Shown here in pieces: positions 44,578-56,391 of a stretch of DNA of 64,000 bases (positions are counted from its first letter, which is position 1; each line of letters starts with the position of its first letter). The stretch is from Rhipicephalus microplus. Its lineage: Eukaryota; Arthropoda; Arachnida; Ixodida; Ixodidae. The notes under the pieces are model-generated. The model ran no database searches. It saw only the letters and a program-made list of their open reading frames with translations, and was not told the origin of the DNA. Made by a program: the position numbers and the translations under genes. Location: the NCBI RefSeq assembly GCF_043290135.1, contig NC_134700.1:79419000-79482999 (forward strand), in the 5' to 3' direction.

Positions 44578-44776
44578 TAGAAAAGCAGCATTTCTACAAA
44601 GTAGAGCCTAGTTACAGACAATTCCTTAGAATATCGGTGTGAAGCGTAGGTGTCTAGGTTAACTGAAATACCAGCTGCCTTGGCGAACAGGCTCACTTCG
44701 CTTCCACCTTTCCTGTACTCAGTGAGGGTACCAAAAAAGGCAATTGCATATGTGAACGTAGGACAGAAAACACAAG
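44578..44776 (-). CDS. Possible first exon of a secreted protein
   Basis: From ATG on the minus strand (44776-44774), the frame starts MLSCVFCPTFTYA, a short hydrophobic, signal-peptide-like stretch with an Ala at a plausible cleavage site. It runs about 66 codons to a strong donor, CTGCAG then GTAATC (44578/44577). It stays open to 44364 if unspliced. The remainder is not recognised. An open frame this long is expected by chance several times in this window, so support is weak. Confidence 0.15.
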
Positions 44777-44792
44777 ATAACATAATTGCCAA

Positions 44793-45427
44793 AACGAACG
44801 ACCTGCGGCGACTTCTGATGTTAGAAAATGGTGTCGGTAACTATGTAATTAAACTTACTTTAGCGCTTTTAGGCGTCAGAGATGGCGGTTGCTGTGACGT
44901 ACTTCTCACTAGCCAACATAGCAGTAGGTGGAGGAATGGGTGTTTGAACTCTTTTCAAAATTTTAAAGTTATGTATTAGACACGCACGTATACAAATTAA
45001 CACAAGAGCATAAAGAATATATTTTCAAATACCCTCCCCTTTGCCTCGCTGACTGGCGGAGGTCAGCCCTGGCAGCCGTGCGACGTGCGCGGAACAGATG
45101 GCGAAACGGCAGGCAAGCAGACGCGGAACCGCGACAAAGTGTGGCTGCACGTAGTTGCCTTAGTAACGACAGAGATATCTTCCATCGGCTTCTTTGCTGG
45201 TGGCTTGCGTTCCGTTCCTCTAATTCTTGGTGCTCGTCACTTTTATATAAAAAACATGTTGTCTCGGGCTGATCACATGCTTGCCATTCTTGAGTGAAAG
45301 TGGTGGAAGCATGTCATTAGTACAATCAAAAGGCATGCAAGATTTCAGGACTATTTTTGTGAGGCGTAACAACACTTGTTGAACACGTTGTTTCTTTAGT
45401 CTACTCTCCTTTTCTGATCAGCAAAAT
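44793..45427. other. No recognisable gene or element
   Basis: A GC-richer stretch (45050-45200) with short overlapping frames and no motif. Confidence 0.35.
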
Positions 45428-45653
45428 ATTATCTGTGGTTTTACATGTCAAAACCACGATTTGATTATAAAAGACACCTCAGTGGAGGGCTCCGGAAAAT
45501 CTGAACATCTGGTGTTCTTTAACGTGCATTTATACAGCTGACGGCCCACTACCATTTTGCTTTCATCAAAATGCCACCGCCCCGGCCGGGATTAAACCTG
45601 GGATCTTTAGTCCACAAGCCGAGTTCATAACCACTGCTCCAATGCGGTGATCT
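45428..45653 (-). mobile_element. Old SINE copy, related subfamily
   Basis: The minus strand has the family body in diverged form ('cggagccctccactgagg', 'gcacgttaaagaacacc') and a tRNA-like head with 'cagtggttatgaactcgg'. A 14-15-bp imperfect duplication flanks it (45413-45427 against 45654-45668, two or three mismatches). It lacks the typical tail. 45654-46363 otherwise holds nothing recognised. Confidence 0.7.
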
Positions 45654-46363
45654 CCTGATTAGCATAATTTCATCGGGAGTATTAACCGATGACACACTAG
45701 TTTTGTTGCCGCAATGCCACTTCTCGCCGTTCAAAGAGTAATCCTATTTAAGAGGCAAAGTTCAGGCATGAACGCATGGATCCCGTCTCTACTTCTGACC
45801 TACTCAGAACAGGCATGCATGTCAGCACTATACAATGGAGTGAATGAGAACAACTAAAAAGAAAATTCAACGCAACAAACGCTTTTCGCAATAATCTTCT
45901 ACGTATAGATCTAATGACTCAAGTGTTTGATGCTCGCTAGACTGCCCTCCGCACAGTGTTCGTGAGCCAAACTCAGTAATGGTTCATCAGCTAAAGAACA
46001 GATCAAGCGTGCATCGCTTGTTTGCCTCAATTTCGCAACCAACGTTCCTTTGCTAGCGAATCGCTGAAAAAAAAAATGCCGGCGCTGCGTCGAATTCTGC
46101 CAGTGGTCTCTTGTCACATACGCACGTGGCGGCCGCTTTGTCGTTGATGTTTTTTTTCTTTTTTTCATGTCGTTACCATTCTGCCATCGCTTAACGTTTA
46201 TCTTAGTCACCCATAGCCTGTTGAAGTGACCTTTCTTCGGGAACAGTATTTGATAAATCCTTGAACCTACATTTGAGGACACTAGAAACGCAGCGCGTTA
46301 GGCGGCAGTGATGTGATAATGTTTCAATTTCGCGAACGTTAAAATGAGGCTGGTGAAAATTGA

Positions 46364-46596
46364 CTGATATGTGGGGTTTAACGTCCCAAAACTACCATAT
46401 GATTATGAGACGCCGTAGTGGAGGGCTCCGGAAATTTTGACCACCTGGGGTTTTTTAACGTGCACCCAAATCTGAGTACACGGGCCTACAACATTTCCGC
46501 CTTCATCGGAAATGCAGCCGCCAAAGCCGGGATTTGATCCCGCGACCTGCGGGTCAGCAGCCGAGTACCTTAGCCACTAGACCACCGTGGCAGGGC
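46364..46596 (-). mobile_element. Ruka-type SINE, full length
   Basis: Near-complete minus-strand copy with intact A-box-like and B-box regions (the B-box has T for C in one position) and the body in full. No clear target-site duplication. Its tail lies at 46364-46375. Confidence 0.9.
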
Positions 46597-47029
46597 GTTT
46601 TGATAACCGTGCCGTGAAACCCCAGCTTCGATGAAAAATGGTCTGAACTAGAACGTTCACTGTCCAACGTAAACATTGATGCCAAGCAAATAAAAATATA
46701 TAAAACAGCGGAGGTTTACACTGTCTTACAGCGGCTTTGTTTGCAATGAGAAAATGGCAGCAAAAGTGGGGTATAGAATTTCAAATAGGTGGCATAACAG
46801 CGCATGCACATTGTGAAAAAATGCATGCGTAGAAGAAAGGCTGCTGTTGGGTGTAGTATTGATATAAATGATAAGGAATAACTTCGAAAACGCTATGCTG
46901 GTGTAATGTGCATATGGTGCTCCGTTTAGCTCTGTGCACGGACAAGGACTGCCGCCCGCCATTGTCGTGCCCTATGGGGGGAGTGAGCGTCACCTCCGGA
47001 TTAAAAAAGAATCACAGCATTTCCGTGGA
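46597..47029. other. Unassigned; includes a short shared block
   Basis: At 46745-46795 'aaaatggcagcaaaagtggggta' type sequence recurs at about 56855-56905 and 61880-61930. No gene is supported. Confidence 0.4.
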
Positions 47030-47580
47030 GTGCATGATGATGAGTGGGGCAAAGCATCCGCCAGTCTGTCTGCGCTGCCGTCCGTCCGTTCGTTCTTCCT
47101 TCTGTCCATCCGTGCAATTAACTGTGCGACCATCTGCCCGTCCGTTCGAGTGTCCGCCCGTGCGTAATTCCGTCCACGCATCCATCCTTCCGTGCATCCC
47201 TCCTTCTGTCCATCCATCCGTCCTTCCGTGCATCCGTTCATCCATGACACCGTCCATCCATTCATTCGTTGGTTCGTTCATCCTTGCATCTGTCAGTCTC
47301 TCCGTCCATCCATCTAGTGAACACTCCAAGTACAGCTATCTCGCATCTTTTCATCATATATTCATTATATAGAAGTACCGCCATCCAGCGGACATTCCAA
47401 GGACCAAACGAGATATGGCACGGCCTGACTAAAGTGAGCGGCACGCACGCACTTTCTTGTGGCCTGCGCTGCGTGTCTAATTCCCACCTTTCACAACCGG
47501 TGGCCCAGTACTCGTTAAACCTTGCTAAAACCAAGAAGGTTACGCCCAGCTACATCGCAAGGTTACATCGCAACCCTTTA
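47030..47580 (+). repeat. TCCR-rich degenerate tetranucleotide element
   Basis: A long pyrimidine-rich tract of TCCG/TCCA/TCGT units (47070-47330) follows 'gtgcatgatgatgagtgggg' and precedes unique-looking sequence ('gccatccagcggacattcc'). I believe this arrangement recurs in tick genomes as an interspersed repeat, but cannot check here. The overlapping open frames on both strands come from the repeat. Confidence 0.5.
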
Positions 47581-47804
47581 TGATCAGATAGTCCTCGAAA
47601 GGCGTCATTCTGATACTAGTTTGGTTCAAGAAGCATATTTCAAGGCAAATTTTATTGGGGATTAAGTCACAGATACTTTTATATGTAGGTTATTTACTTC
47701 GAAAAAACTGTATTTTTATTTACGGTTAACGTGCGTGGGTTCTCTCCTCAATCGAAAAGGGTACATGTGGTCCGCTCCTCTAGTCCGGCCGTGGAGGTGG
47801 CTAC

Positions 47805-47837
47805 CTACTACTGCTACTACTACTACTACTACTACTA
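47805..47837. repeat. (CTA)n microsatellite
   Basis: About ten CTA trinucleotides with one CTG. The sequence just after (47867-47885, 'ttaaggagcttcgcccctg') looks like the end of an interspersed element. 47886-48326 is unassigned. Confidence 0.9.
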
Positions 47838-48507
47838 GATACACCACCGACGCACGACCCACGCCTTAAGGAGCTTCGCCCCTGAAATTGTGTGATTGAG
47901 ACTATGACGAATAAAAGCCTTGCCTCCAATACAGAAAACAATGGTGAAGGCGTCACTGAAGACATAAGTAGGTAATATAATACACTTCCGTAAAATACCT
48001 TACCGTTGTAATTACGCCGTTACACATTCTGGCTAAATTCTTGCTTAGGTGAACAGTATTTGTGCTCACGACGACACATTTTTTGAAATAGTTTTTCAAC
48101 GAGAAGTCTCGGACGAAAATTCACGACGTTTTTCGCGTACAAGGCTTGGCTATCATTGCTCGCCCCCCTTTGCGGATGTATTCTTCATAGGGTGATTGGC
48201 TTGTATGTTTGTTATGGCAAAGAATTGGCAGATCCCACGTACAGCAGCAATTGTTCAAATGCGAAGCACGAATGGGAAATGTTGATATGTCACTTGAAAA
48301 TCAGCACAACGTTACGAGGTGGATGTAAATGATGCCGTACATGAATTCCGTGTCATGATCGTAATGTTTGGATATGTCGTTTACCTTCGTCATCTATTCA
48401 CGTCACGTGATACCAAATTTGATATATGTTGAGCTAGCGAAATGGCCGTGCACGAGCACGCTATGAGCGCGGTATGTTGTCATGTACTTACATAACACGC
48501 ATGTCAG

Positions 48508-48598
48508 AATTGATATGTGGGGTTCAACGCCCCAAAACCACTATATAATTATGAGAGACGCCGTAGTAGAGGGCTCCGGAAATTTCGACCACCTGGGG
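48508..48598 (-). mobile_element. Ruka-type SINE 3' fragment
   Basis: The 3' part of the SINE body (minus strand) as far as 'accacctgggg', then broken off at 48598 by the next repeat. It sits inside the 147-bp array. Confidence 0.85.
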
Positions 48599-48981
48599 GC
48601 ATCATGAAGGGCCCAATGTACTCCAATGTAGTGTTGACACGCGCGCACGCTGAACACAGCGACGCTACGTTAGCGAAACGCGAGCACTCTATAGTCTGAC
48701 GCCAAGCGCGACCAGCGTCCGTCGGCGCGGCCCGACGGCAACTAGCGCGAAATGCGACATGCTTCATTACGCGCCGATGCGTTATCCAGACAACACTGCG
48801 TCTCCCTCATTTCGTGACGGAGGGACGCCGCACGCGCTGAAACGCGCATGCGTCAAATCAACAAAGCGCGGCACGCACCTGCGAGTATATGGCACGACAG
48901 GCGCCTGGCATGGCAACGCAGGCGTGACGCGACGAAATGAACGCACGCACACCGCGTCACGTCGAAATGTCTTGGCACCTT
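48599..48981. repeat. GC-rich interspersed repeat
   Basis: Markedly GC-rich (about 60%) with many 'cgcgc' and 'acgc' words and two near-palindromic spots around 48780-48830. I recall similar sequence as a tick repeat, without certainty. Open frames on both strands reflect composition. Confidence 0.5.
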
Positions 48982-49602
48982 GACTGTGGCATGTAGTCAT
49001 GTTCTCACATGACACGCATCTCATGATAATCAAGCTTGCACTAGTCATATACATTCGGCATCCATTGGCATCACGTAATACCAATTTTGGCATATCTGAA
49101 GCTAGCGAATGCGCCGTAAACACATCATCTCTGTGACATGTAGTCATATTGTTACATGGCACACACGTCAGGATTATCATGTTTGGATGGGTCATTTACC
49201 TATGTCGTCCGTTCGCGTCACGTTATACTGAGTTGGTTACATGTGAAGCTAGCGAAGCGGCCGCGAGCGCATCATGAGCGTGGCATGTAGTCATGTTGTT
49301 ACATGACACGCTTCTCATGTTTATCATGTTTGCACCAGTATCATAATTTCGTCATTCATTCACGTCCCACAATACAAAATTTGGTATATGTGATGCTAGC
49401 CATGCAATCATGCCCTGCCATACTAGTTTTGCAACATGCCATGTGAACGAAACCACTGCAAGAGCTGCAGGACCATGAAAGGTAAATCATGACATACATG
49501 ATATACATGTCATAATTTTCATGTTATGACTAGTCAAATATGTTCTTCATACAGTCATGTTGCGTCATGCCAAGGCCAGGAGAGCTAAAAGTCGTAGGCG
49601 GG

Positions 49603-49642
<40 letters not shown>

Positions 49643-49655
49643 TAGATAGATAGAA
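49603..49655. repeat. (GACA)n(GATA)n microsatellite
   Basis: About eight GACA units followed by four GATA units. A compound tetranucleotide array. Confidence 0.95.
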
Positions 49656-49770
49656 GTCGCCGAAGTTCACTAAGAAATGCTCCTCATTTAAAAGTGAGTG
49701 CAATAAAACTTTAATACAGACCTTTAAATGATAAGACAAGTGGCCAGCAGCATTATTTTTGTGGCACACT

Positions 49771-49872
<102 letters not shown>

Positions 49873-50629
49873 TGGTAGTGACAGTAACCAATACCAATAC
49901 CAATGCAAAGCTGATGTTCTCTTCGTTATCGCGCTGGTGCAGGGTTCTCTCGACATCACTAGCCACATCTTTTATTCAGAAGTAGCCCTTGGCCCATGGA
50001 TTGTCTTCAGGAGGTCATGAGTGCCCTACTGAAGGTTAAGCGTCATACGCCAAGAAAATCGCCGGCCCAAGCAAAACGTTCCTAACGAGCTGGCCCAACA
50101 CATCTCCGTCAAAGATGGTGGAGACGTCATTACTCGGCGAACATCCTCATATCCATAAGGGCCAACGAGAGCACATCACCGCACAACAAATGATTAACAC
50201 CGCTCTCTAGTACATAAAGCTATTGGTAAAACAATTTATATCAAAGCTTCCTTTCTAGATTCTATTCTGTGTTGTGTGTTTTACGTATGACATCGATGCT
50301 CTTTGCAAGCATGTATCACAAAAGTCTTCGCTAATAAACCTGCAATAGGGTCACAGAGCAACAATACGCTAAACACAGCACAATTTTTTGGCATTTTAAA
50401 GTTTCATGCAATGTGGTGTGTCATTGCGCATCCGTCAGCAATACTTTCAATTGCCACTCAACTTTCGCAATTGGCCCATTTCTCGCTCGAGCAGTTGCAT
50501 TGGGCGAATGTGCGGCAGAGCCTGTTACACACTAGTGCCACTCAACAATCTGTCAGCATTCTCGTATTTTTATGCACCACTTGCACCCTTCCAAAATAAT
50601 AATATCCGGGATATTACGTATAAAATATG

Positions 50630-50825
50630 ATATAATTATTAGGAACGCCCCGGTGAAGGGCTTCGGTTATTTCGACCTTCTGGTGTTCTTAAACGTGCAC
50701 TGACCTCACACATTACCGGGACTTCTACGATTTCGCCTTCACCAAATTTTGACCTTCGAAACCACAATCGAACCAGCGACCTTCTCCTCAACAACAGAGC
50801 CTCGTAGACACTGATCCTTTGAAGC
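50630..50825 (-). mobile_element. Very old SINE relic
   Basis: The order of SINE landmarks is kept on the minus strand ('ggtgaagggcttcgg' for the conserved block, 'ttcttaaacgtgcac', then a worn head), but most positions have changed. It is the most diverged copy in the window. Confidence 0.55.
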
Positions 50826-52779
50826 GGACATTTCCGAAATGAGATGAAGCTGTTCAGTGGTAGCTCATTTATTGTACGTAATCACTCAGGAATTTTATTT
50901 AATTTCCAACTTTTCTTCAAATCCAAAAATTATGCTATATGCCTAAATGGTGCATCCAAAGTGCACCCAAAATTTAGTCAGGGTGTGAAAGTGCTTATTC
51001 ATGAATATATGAATGTCAGCAATACAGCGACCGTTAAAGGTCTGAGTGCCAAACACGGCCCGGTGAGGGACGGAACGGTAGGTTCCATGCTTAACAGCCC
51101 GTAAGGCCTAACCACCTCATCATTTTATTTTTGAGAACATTCCGCGAAAGAAGTCAATACAGTCCTAAGGGTATGGCAGCTCGAGGCATGAGTTCAAGGC
51201 GATGATGCGAAGCCCTTATCCTTCAACAATGTTAACAACGAAGCGCAAGGGACTCACCTTGTTTTCTTCTTTCACCAATGTCTGGTGTTTTCTCCGAAAT
51301 CCTCCATCGCCATGTTACCTGGCCAGTGATCCAAACGCACCGCTCACACAAGACGTGTGCATCTAGGCAGTGAAATGTTGAAGTTACATGAAACTACCGA
51401 AGAGCTTGCAAAATGAATTTGCGAAAGGAAGATGGACGAGTGGCTGAAACCGTGACAACCCTTTCCGGCCTGGTGCATTTCAAGAAATGAACTTGGCACA
51501 ACAACTTTCGCCCTCGTGTTTCACCTTCTGTAGTAAACGTGAAAAAGGCATCACATTTAGCAAGCAAGCGCATGCGTTCGTGTGTGCATTGGTGCACGCG
51601 TGTCTGATAGCTTGATTTTTGACATTGCAAGAATTACCCACATGACTCGGCAAGCCATAGTAAGGCGTTTCTAGTCCCCGCAGTACGCCAATGAAGGCTG
51701 CTTGTGATATGCACGCCAGCGCACCATATATCTTGACCTCCGCTTCGATGTTTAATGACGTACGCAACGGGATTGTGACAAGTTTCATGTGTCGACCAGT
51801 GCGTGAGCTTCGTCATACAAACTTACCCTCCCATACTAATATTAGTTCACGCCAAGTTAAGGGGCTGATCCCGAGAGCACTCAGATGTAGGCGGCTAGAG
51901 ATATATAGATACGCAAATAGAAACAAAAAGTGGTTACACTACGCAAATAAGTGTTCAATTAATTATGCGTGGCGAAAGCATAGAATCGCACCAGCCCTTA
52001 CGCCTTGTGACTGCGAAACTTGAGCACCGTAGAAAGCCACGAACCTACTGCAGCGGGCCGAGCTATAATATATGACAATCGTCGGTGTACCCACAGCATC
52101 AACGTAGCTCCTATGCTGCAGCGTTAATGGTGATCATTATAACAATAGACCCACACCGAAACTCTATACCTTCGAGACACCTATGGCAAATAATGCGGAA
52201 GAAACGGCGTGAAACTTCCATCGCTTTTCACATCTATATGCTCGATTCTGCGTCACTGTAAATTGTTCATTTCGAACTGCTTGCAAAAAAAAAAAAGAAA
52301 CGATTGCCTTTAGTGAACTTACGAAGTAAACGGTAGTGTTTCTAAGGAGACTCTACAGACACCCAAATTGGTGCTTTTGCTCTTTTAATATTATAATTAG
52401 ACGATGATATTTTTATTATGGCACGGTGTGTGACTTTTCGATGACAATTTTCTCTAGCACTTCACTACACTAGTTTTTCAGGAATATGATGAACTTTGCA
52501 CATTCGAGGCAAAATTCACAATTGTATATGCTATTTTTATTTCCTCTGGGCTTCATATCTCCAATACCCTATTAAGGGTTATTCTTCCCATGTTTAACGA
52601 AGCTCCCACAATAAAACCATCGAAAAAAAAAAACACAGCGAAACGCAGTTCGCATACAATTTTTTTATTTCTGTCGTACAAAAAAGTTTCCGCACTGCAG
52701 TTATTAGAAACAAAATCAAACAAACGTTAAGTTATAATAAATAACAAAACATTAGGGCACCGCCAAAGGCACCGCCCGG
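50826..52779. other. No recognisable gene or element
   Basis: Nearly 2 kb of AT-rich sequence with only short frames lacking motifs. A short A-rich run near 52288. Confidence 0.4.
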
Positions 52780-53089
52780 CAGCTGGCATCGGTGGACTGT
52801 CGCACCGACTTCAGCGTCTTCGTAATCCCCGTCTTCGTCGTCGTGTGAGACGCCGCCCACGTCGTCTCACCGCGTGGCCGCCTGTGCGTCCAAGGCGTAT
52901 CGGGTGTTACGGCGAGCGGCCCGGCCACCACGTGCAGGGCATACAGCGTCGGCGATGCGCGAACCAGAACGTGGCCCTGCGCGGAACGCCACCATGGTGA
53001 GCATTGTAAGACGGCAGACTAGCGAGTCGACTGACTCCGACTCACATCGCAACGTGAATCCTAATCTCAGAGAGTCTCTGGAGGAATAA
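52780..53089 (+). other. GC-rich island with an optimal Kozak start
   Basis: About 60% GC in an AT-rich setting. GCCACCATGG at 52988-52997 matches the full vertebrate-style Kozak context and opens a 31-codon frame (52994-53089) ending RESLEE and TAA; the frame is open upstream to 52874. The product is Ser/Arg-rich with no known domain. It could be a first exon or simply a GC-rich repeat. Confidence 0.2.
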
Positions 53090-53475
53090 CTTGGTGAGTT
53101 GTAAAAACAAGTGAGTCCAATTCGTAAAGATATATCGGTGAGAATGTGAGTTCATTTGAGGAAAAATTATGAATCAAAGTCTTAATGAGCCCAGTAGAGA
53201 AAAATTTGTGTGGCTGTGCATGCGAGTGAGCTTGAAACAGAAAATACATTTATTTAGGGAGCATAACTGATATCACGTCTTCTGCCGACATACGGTCGTA
53301 TCTACTTATGTTCAGCATTATTACTTACCCTATGACAATTCATGCCTATAATCACGCCTGCTCACGCAGATATGCCACCGGGATAACAATTGACGCGAAG
53401 CGTCAGCAATGTAGTAAAAGGGAGGGCGAGTTTCTGGGTTTCTCACCGCAATAATTTTAACGGCAACTTATGGCG

Positions 53476-53729
53476 TTGCCCCGCCGCAGTGGTCTAGGGG
53501 CTAAGGTACTCGGCTGCTGACCCGCAGATCATGGGATCGAAACCCGGCTGCGGCGACTGCATTTCCGATGAATTCGGAAACGTAGTGGGCCCTTGTGCTC
53601 AGATTTCGGGGCACGGAAAAGAAACCCAGGTGGTCGAAATTTCCGTATTATTCCACTACGGCGTCTCCCATAATCATATGGTTGTTTTGGGACATTAAAC
53701 TTCAGATATCAACCAATAAATCAATTAGG
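53476..53729 (+). mobile_element. Ruka-type SINE, full length, diverged
   Basis: Complete plus-strand copy from 'ccccgccgcagtggtcta' to the (ATCA)n-like tail. A short 8-bp repeat (ttatggcg, 53468-53475 and 53730-53737) may be the remaining duplication. Body changes suggest moderate age. Confidence 0.85.
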
Positions 53730-53889
53730 TTATGGCGGTAAAGCACACGGGCATCATTATCGAAAACTAAATTGCACATAAATGGATTCACAGCTCGCTG
53801 AAGTGAACTCCAATTTTTTCTGCCAACCCATACTGAGCACGATAATCAAAGGTAAGGTAACCAGCATGGCGAACCACACAGACAAAAAT

Positions 53890-54440
53890 TGAAGGTACTC
53901 CGAGGTTTTGCCTTTAAGAGTTGAGCGCAGTTGCAGTTCCTAGTGAGAATACTTCATATAGGTAGCACACGAAACCTTTCCGAGCTTGCTATGCACCCAC
54001 CATGTGGCCAGTAGGCGCAGTTGCGTGTGTGCAATTGTAGTGGGTGACCAGCTTTAAACCACGTAGCCATTAGGATCAATGTTCTAACACACGCTTGTAA
54101 TGGGTGCTTCATTAATATTTATTGTCGCATTGTGAAGCTCACATACAAGACGCGTGTGTTTTTATATTATCAAATTTACTTTCACTGCATTTCCAAGCAG
54201 AAGGAGTTCCTTTCACCGTATTTCCAAGCACACACATGGCCGAGGCTTCGAACATCCGCACGCCGCGCTAACGACCCGGGTTCGATTCTCCCTCTGACCC
54301 ACGATATTTTCATCATTCAATTTATTTGCATTGTTCTTCATTTTTCAGTCGTGCATACGATGATTACGCGCTGACAACCAACGGCGCTGACGCCAGAATA
54401 TCTGCGAAACGAGCTCTTTAACGCCGTCGCGTTAGAAGAG
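53890..54440 (+). repeat. Dispersed repeat R, copy 2
   Basis: Matches copy 1 in several blocks and ends 'acgagctctttaacgccg'. It includes a tRNA-like segment (54238-54300) with TGGCCGAGG and GGGTTCGATTCTCC, resembling A- and B-boxes; the arms do not fold well, so it is tRNA-derived rather than a tRNA gene. Confidence 0.6.
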
Positions 54441-55286
54441 TTGGGAGAAGCTACGAAATTGCATTGCATGTTATCGAGAATAAACTCATGCACAAAAACT
54501 AATAACGTAGTTAAGTATTTAGCTATAGTTTCAAAGCAAGTGGTCATTAAAAAGCTGTAGGCGTTCATCTTTCGTTTTTCATCCTATGTAATTCTGTCTA
54601 AACCAACTGGCGCAAACTTTTGGTTGCTCAAGGACACCGACACCTAGTTATTGATTATAATGGCACACAAAAAATTAAGAAATGTAAGAACGAGAGGAAA
54701 TGAAATATTCTAGGAGAGCGCTGCCGAGCTGCATATGCGTCTGGCCCTTTTAAAAACGTTTCATTTCTCAAAGAACCTTTGACACGAAAGCAGATCCTGT
54801 GTTCTATGAAAGGCCTGTCTCGCTTTTCTATATCCAATATTTGAGACGTTAATACTTGCGTGAAAATAAGAAAATATTTATTAAAATGCAAAACACTTTT
54901 AGTAGCACACTTCATACATTCCCAAAACGTCGTCTCAAAACTAAAAGGTGCGCAAAACAAATAAAGACGTTAACAACGAGGAGAGGAGGGACGCGAGGAT
55001 ATTGCGTTGGTGGCCTAGTGTTAGGCGGTAACCAGCAAGAGATTAGAAGTGGGCCTTGGTCTGTGAAACGTATATAAACGGACGCTGGAATTCGTCCATC
55101 AAAACATGCTTGTAACATCATTGTGGCTTGCATGAAAACTAGGTGCTATAAAGGAGAAAGAAGGCACATTCATTGGTAGTTATGCACGACACGCACAATA
55201 CGAAACACGCAGTGGTGAGGGCTACAAAACTACCCATCTAAATGCATCTACGATTAAGAGGAATATTTATCGTGCCGCCATGTTGT

Positions 55287-55418
55287 TTGATTGATTTGTG
55301 GGGTTTAACGTCCCAAAACCACCATATGATTATGAGAGACGCCGTAGTGGAGGGCTCCGGAAATTTCGACCACCTGGGGTTCTTTAACGTGCGCCCAAAT
55401 CTGAGCACACGGGCCTAC
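55287..55418 (-). mobile_element. 5'-truncated Ruka-type SINE with perfect TSD
   Basis: A perfect 14-bp duplication (tgccgccatgttgt) at 55273-55286 and 55419-55432 surrounds only the 3' 132 bp of the SINE, which has no tRNA head at all. The sequence is close to consensus, so the insertion is recent. Confidence 0.95.
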
Positions 55419-56343
55419 TGCCGCCATGTTGTGTAATGTCAGATTCAAAGCCCAACTATCAAGATAAGAAAGATATACACATGAACTGAAAACCGCAAAA
55501 GTTTCTCGACTTATAGCAATAGCAAACACCTCAACTGATTGAGTCATTTTGGAAGCTACATGCAACCTGCAGTACAATCTGCAAAGGTAAGCTTACATGA
55601 AAAGTTAGCAGCAAATAAAACCGTCAAGAATTTTAGGCGGAAGTGGCCAAAGCGGTATGCGAGTCACCACATAAATGCTGCTACTGCATGTCAACTCATT
55701 GAGTGGTTTGGGGAGCTAATTGATTATCCACAGTAAATTGCGCATATGTAAGCTAGAATGAACAGGTAGCGGCCAAGAAAAAAAATCGGCATGGAGTTCA
55801 TGTCCAAAGTGACCAAAACGGCATGAGAGTCACCGTATAAATCCTGCTGCTGCAGAATACAACGCTATTTATTTTATCCCTGCGATTTCCTCAGGCGTTG
55901 TCCTCGATCTAAAGGTGCGAAAAAAGCATGTGGTGCACACAGGCTGCGAATCAACATACTGCGATTTTCAGTGGTAGCTTCCACACAACCAGAACATTTG
56001 TTTGAAATAACGCATAAACAGCCGACAGATTTTTTTTTTTCAATGCACACTCTCGCTACTCATAAACATTGGAACTTCCTTGGATTCTGATGAACAGGTT
56101 AGAAACGCGACTACCGTTGTGAAGACACGAAGTTCGATGACACAATTTATGTTTAAACTGAATTGTTTTGGTCTCGATATGTCTCAAGGTGAGTGTGAAT
56201 ACTCAGGGGAGTTTTGCGAGCCATTCAATGCTTCATTAATGCGCAGTTAAATGAGAAACCAATAGCGTCAACTAGCAATATCAGGGGACTAGAAAATGGC
56301 GTCTTACCATGGCGGTGTCCAGCGTTGTTCTAGAACGAGCAGG

Positions 56344-56391
56344 TGATGATGATGATGATGATGATGAGGAGGAGGAGGAGGAGGAGGAGGA
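56344..56391. repeat. (ATG)n(AGG)n microsatellite
   Basis: About seven ATG units then eight AGG units. The following 50 bp ('cacaaagggggatcggccaag') resemble the 3' UTR motif of LINE A/B ('gggggattggccaag'). Confidence 0.9.

Larger units (their letters stand above)
48327..49560 (+). repeat. Satellite with 147-bp period, interrupted
   Basis: Units contain 'ggcatgtagtcatgttgttacatgacacgc', written in parts: the ATG of 'atgtagtcat' falls at 48474 (diverged), 48991, 49138 and 49285, giving exact 147-bp spacing for the last three. Each unit also has 'cacgt' followed by 'ataccaaattt' and 'gaagctagcgaa'. The first unit is split from the rest by a SINE fragment and a GC-rich repeat (48508-48981). 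Degenerate units continue to about 49560. Confidence 0.8.

Noticed and set aside
44364..44792. 142-codon frame as a firm gene
   Set aside because: Several frames of this length are expected by chance in 64 kb on six frames; only the signal-like start and donor make it worth noting.
46990..47372. Cys/Ser/Pro- and Met/Asp/Gly-rich frames on opposite strands
   Set aside because: Both come from the TCCR-rich tetranucleotide tract; no conserved domain.
56080..56115. Another hammerhead core (CTGATGA followed by GAAAC)
   Set aside because: The bases between the two strings do not form a stem II, and the duplicated copy near 60835 does not preserve the motif.
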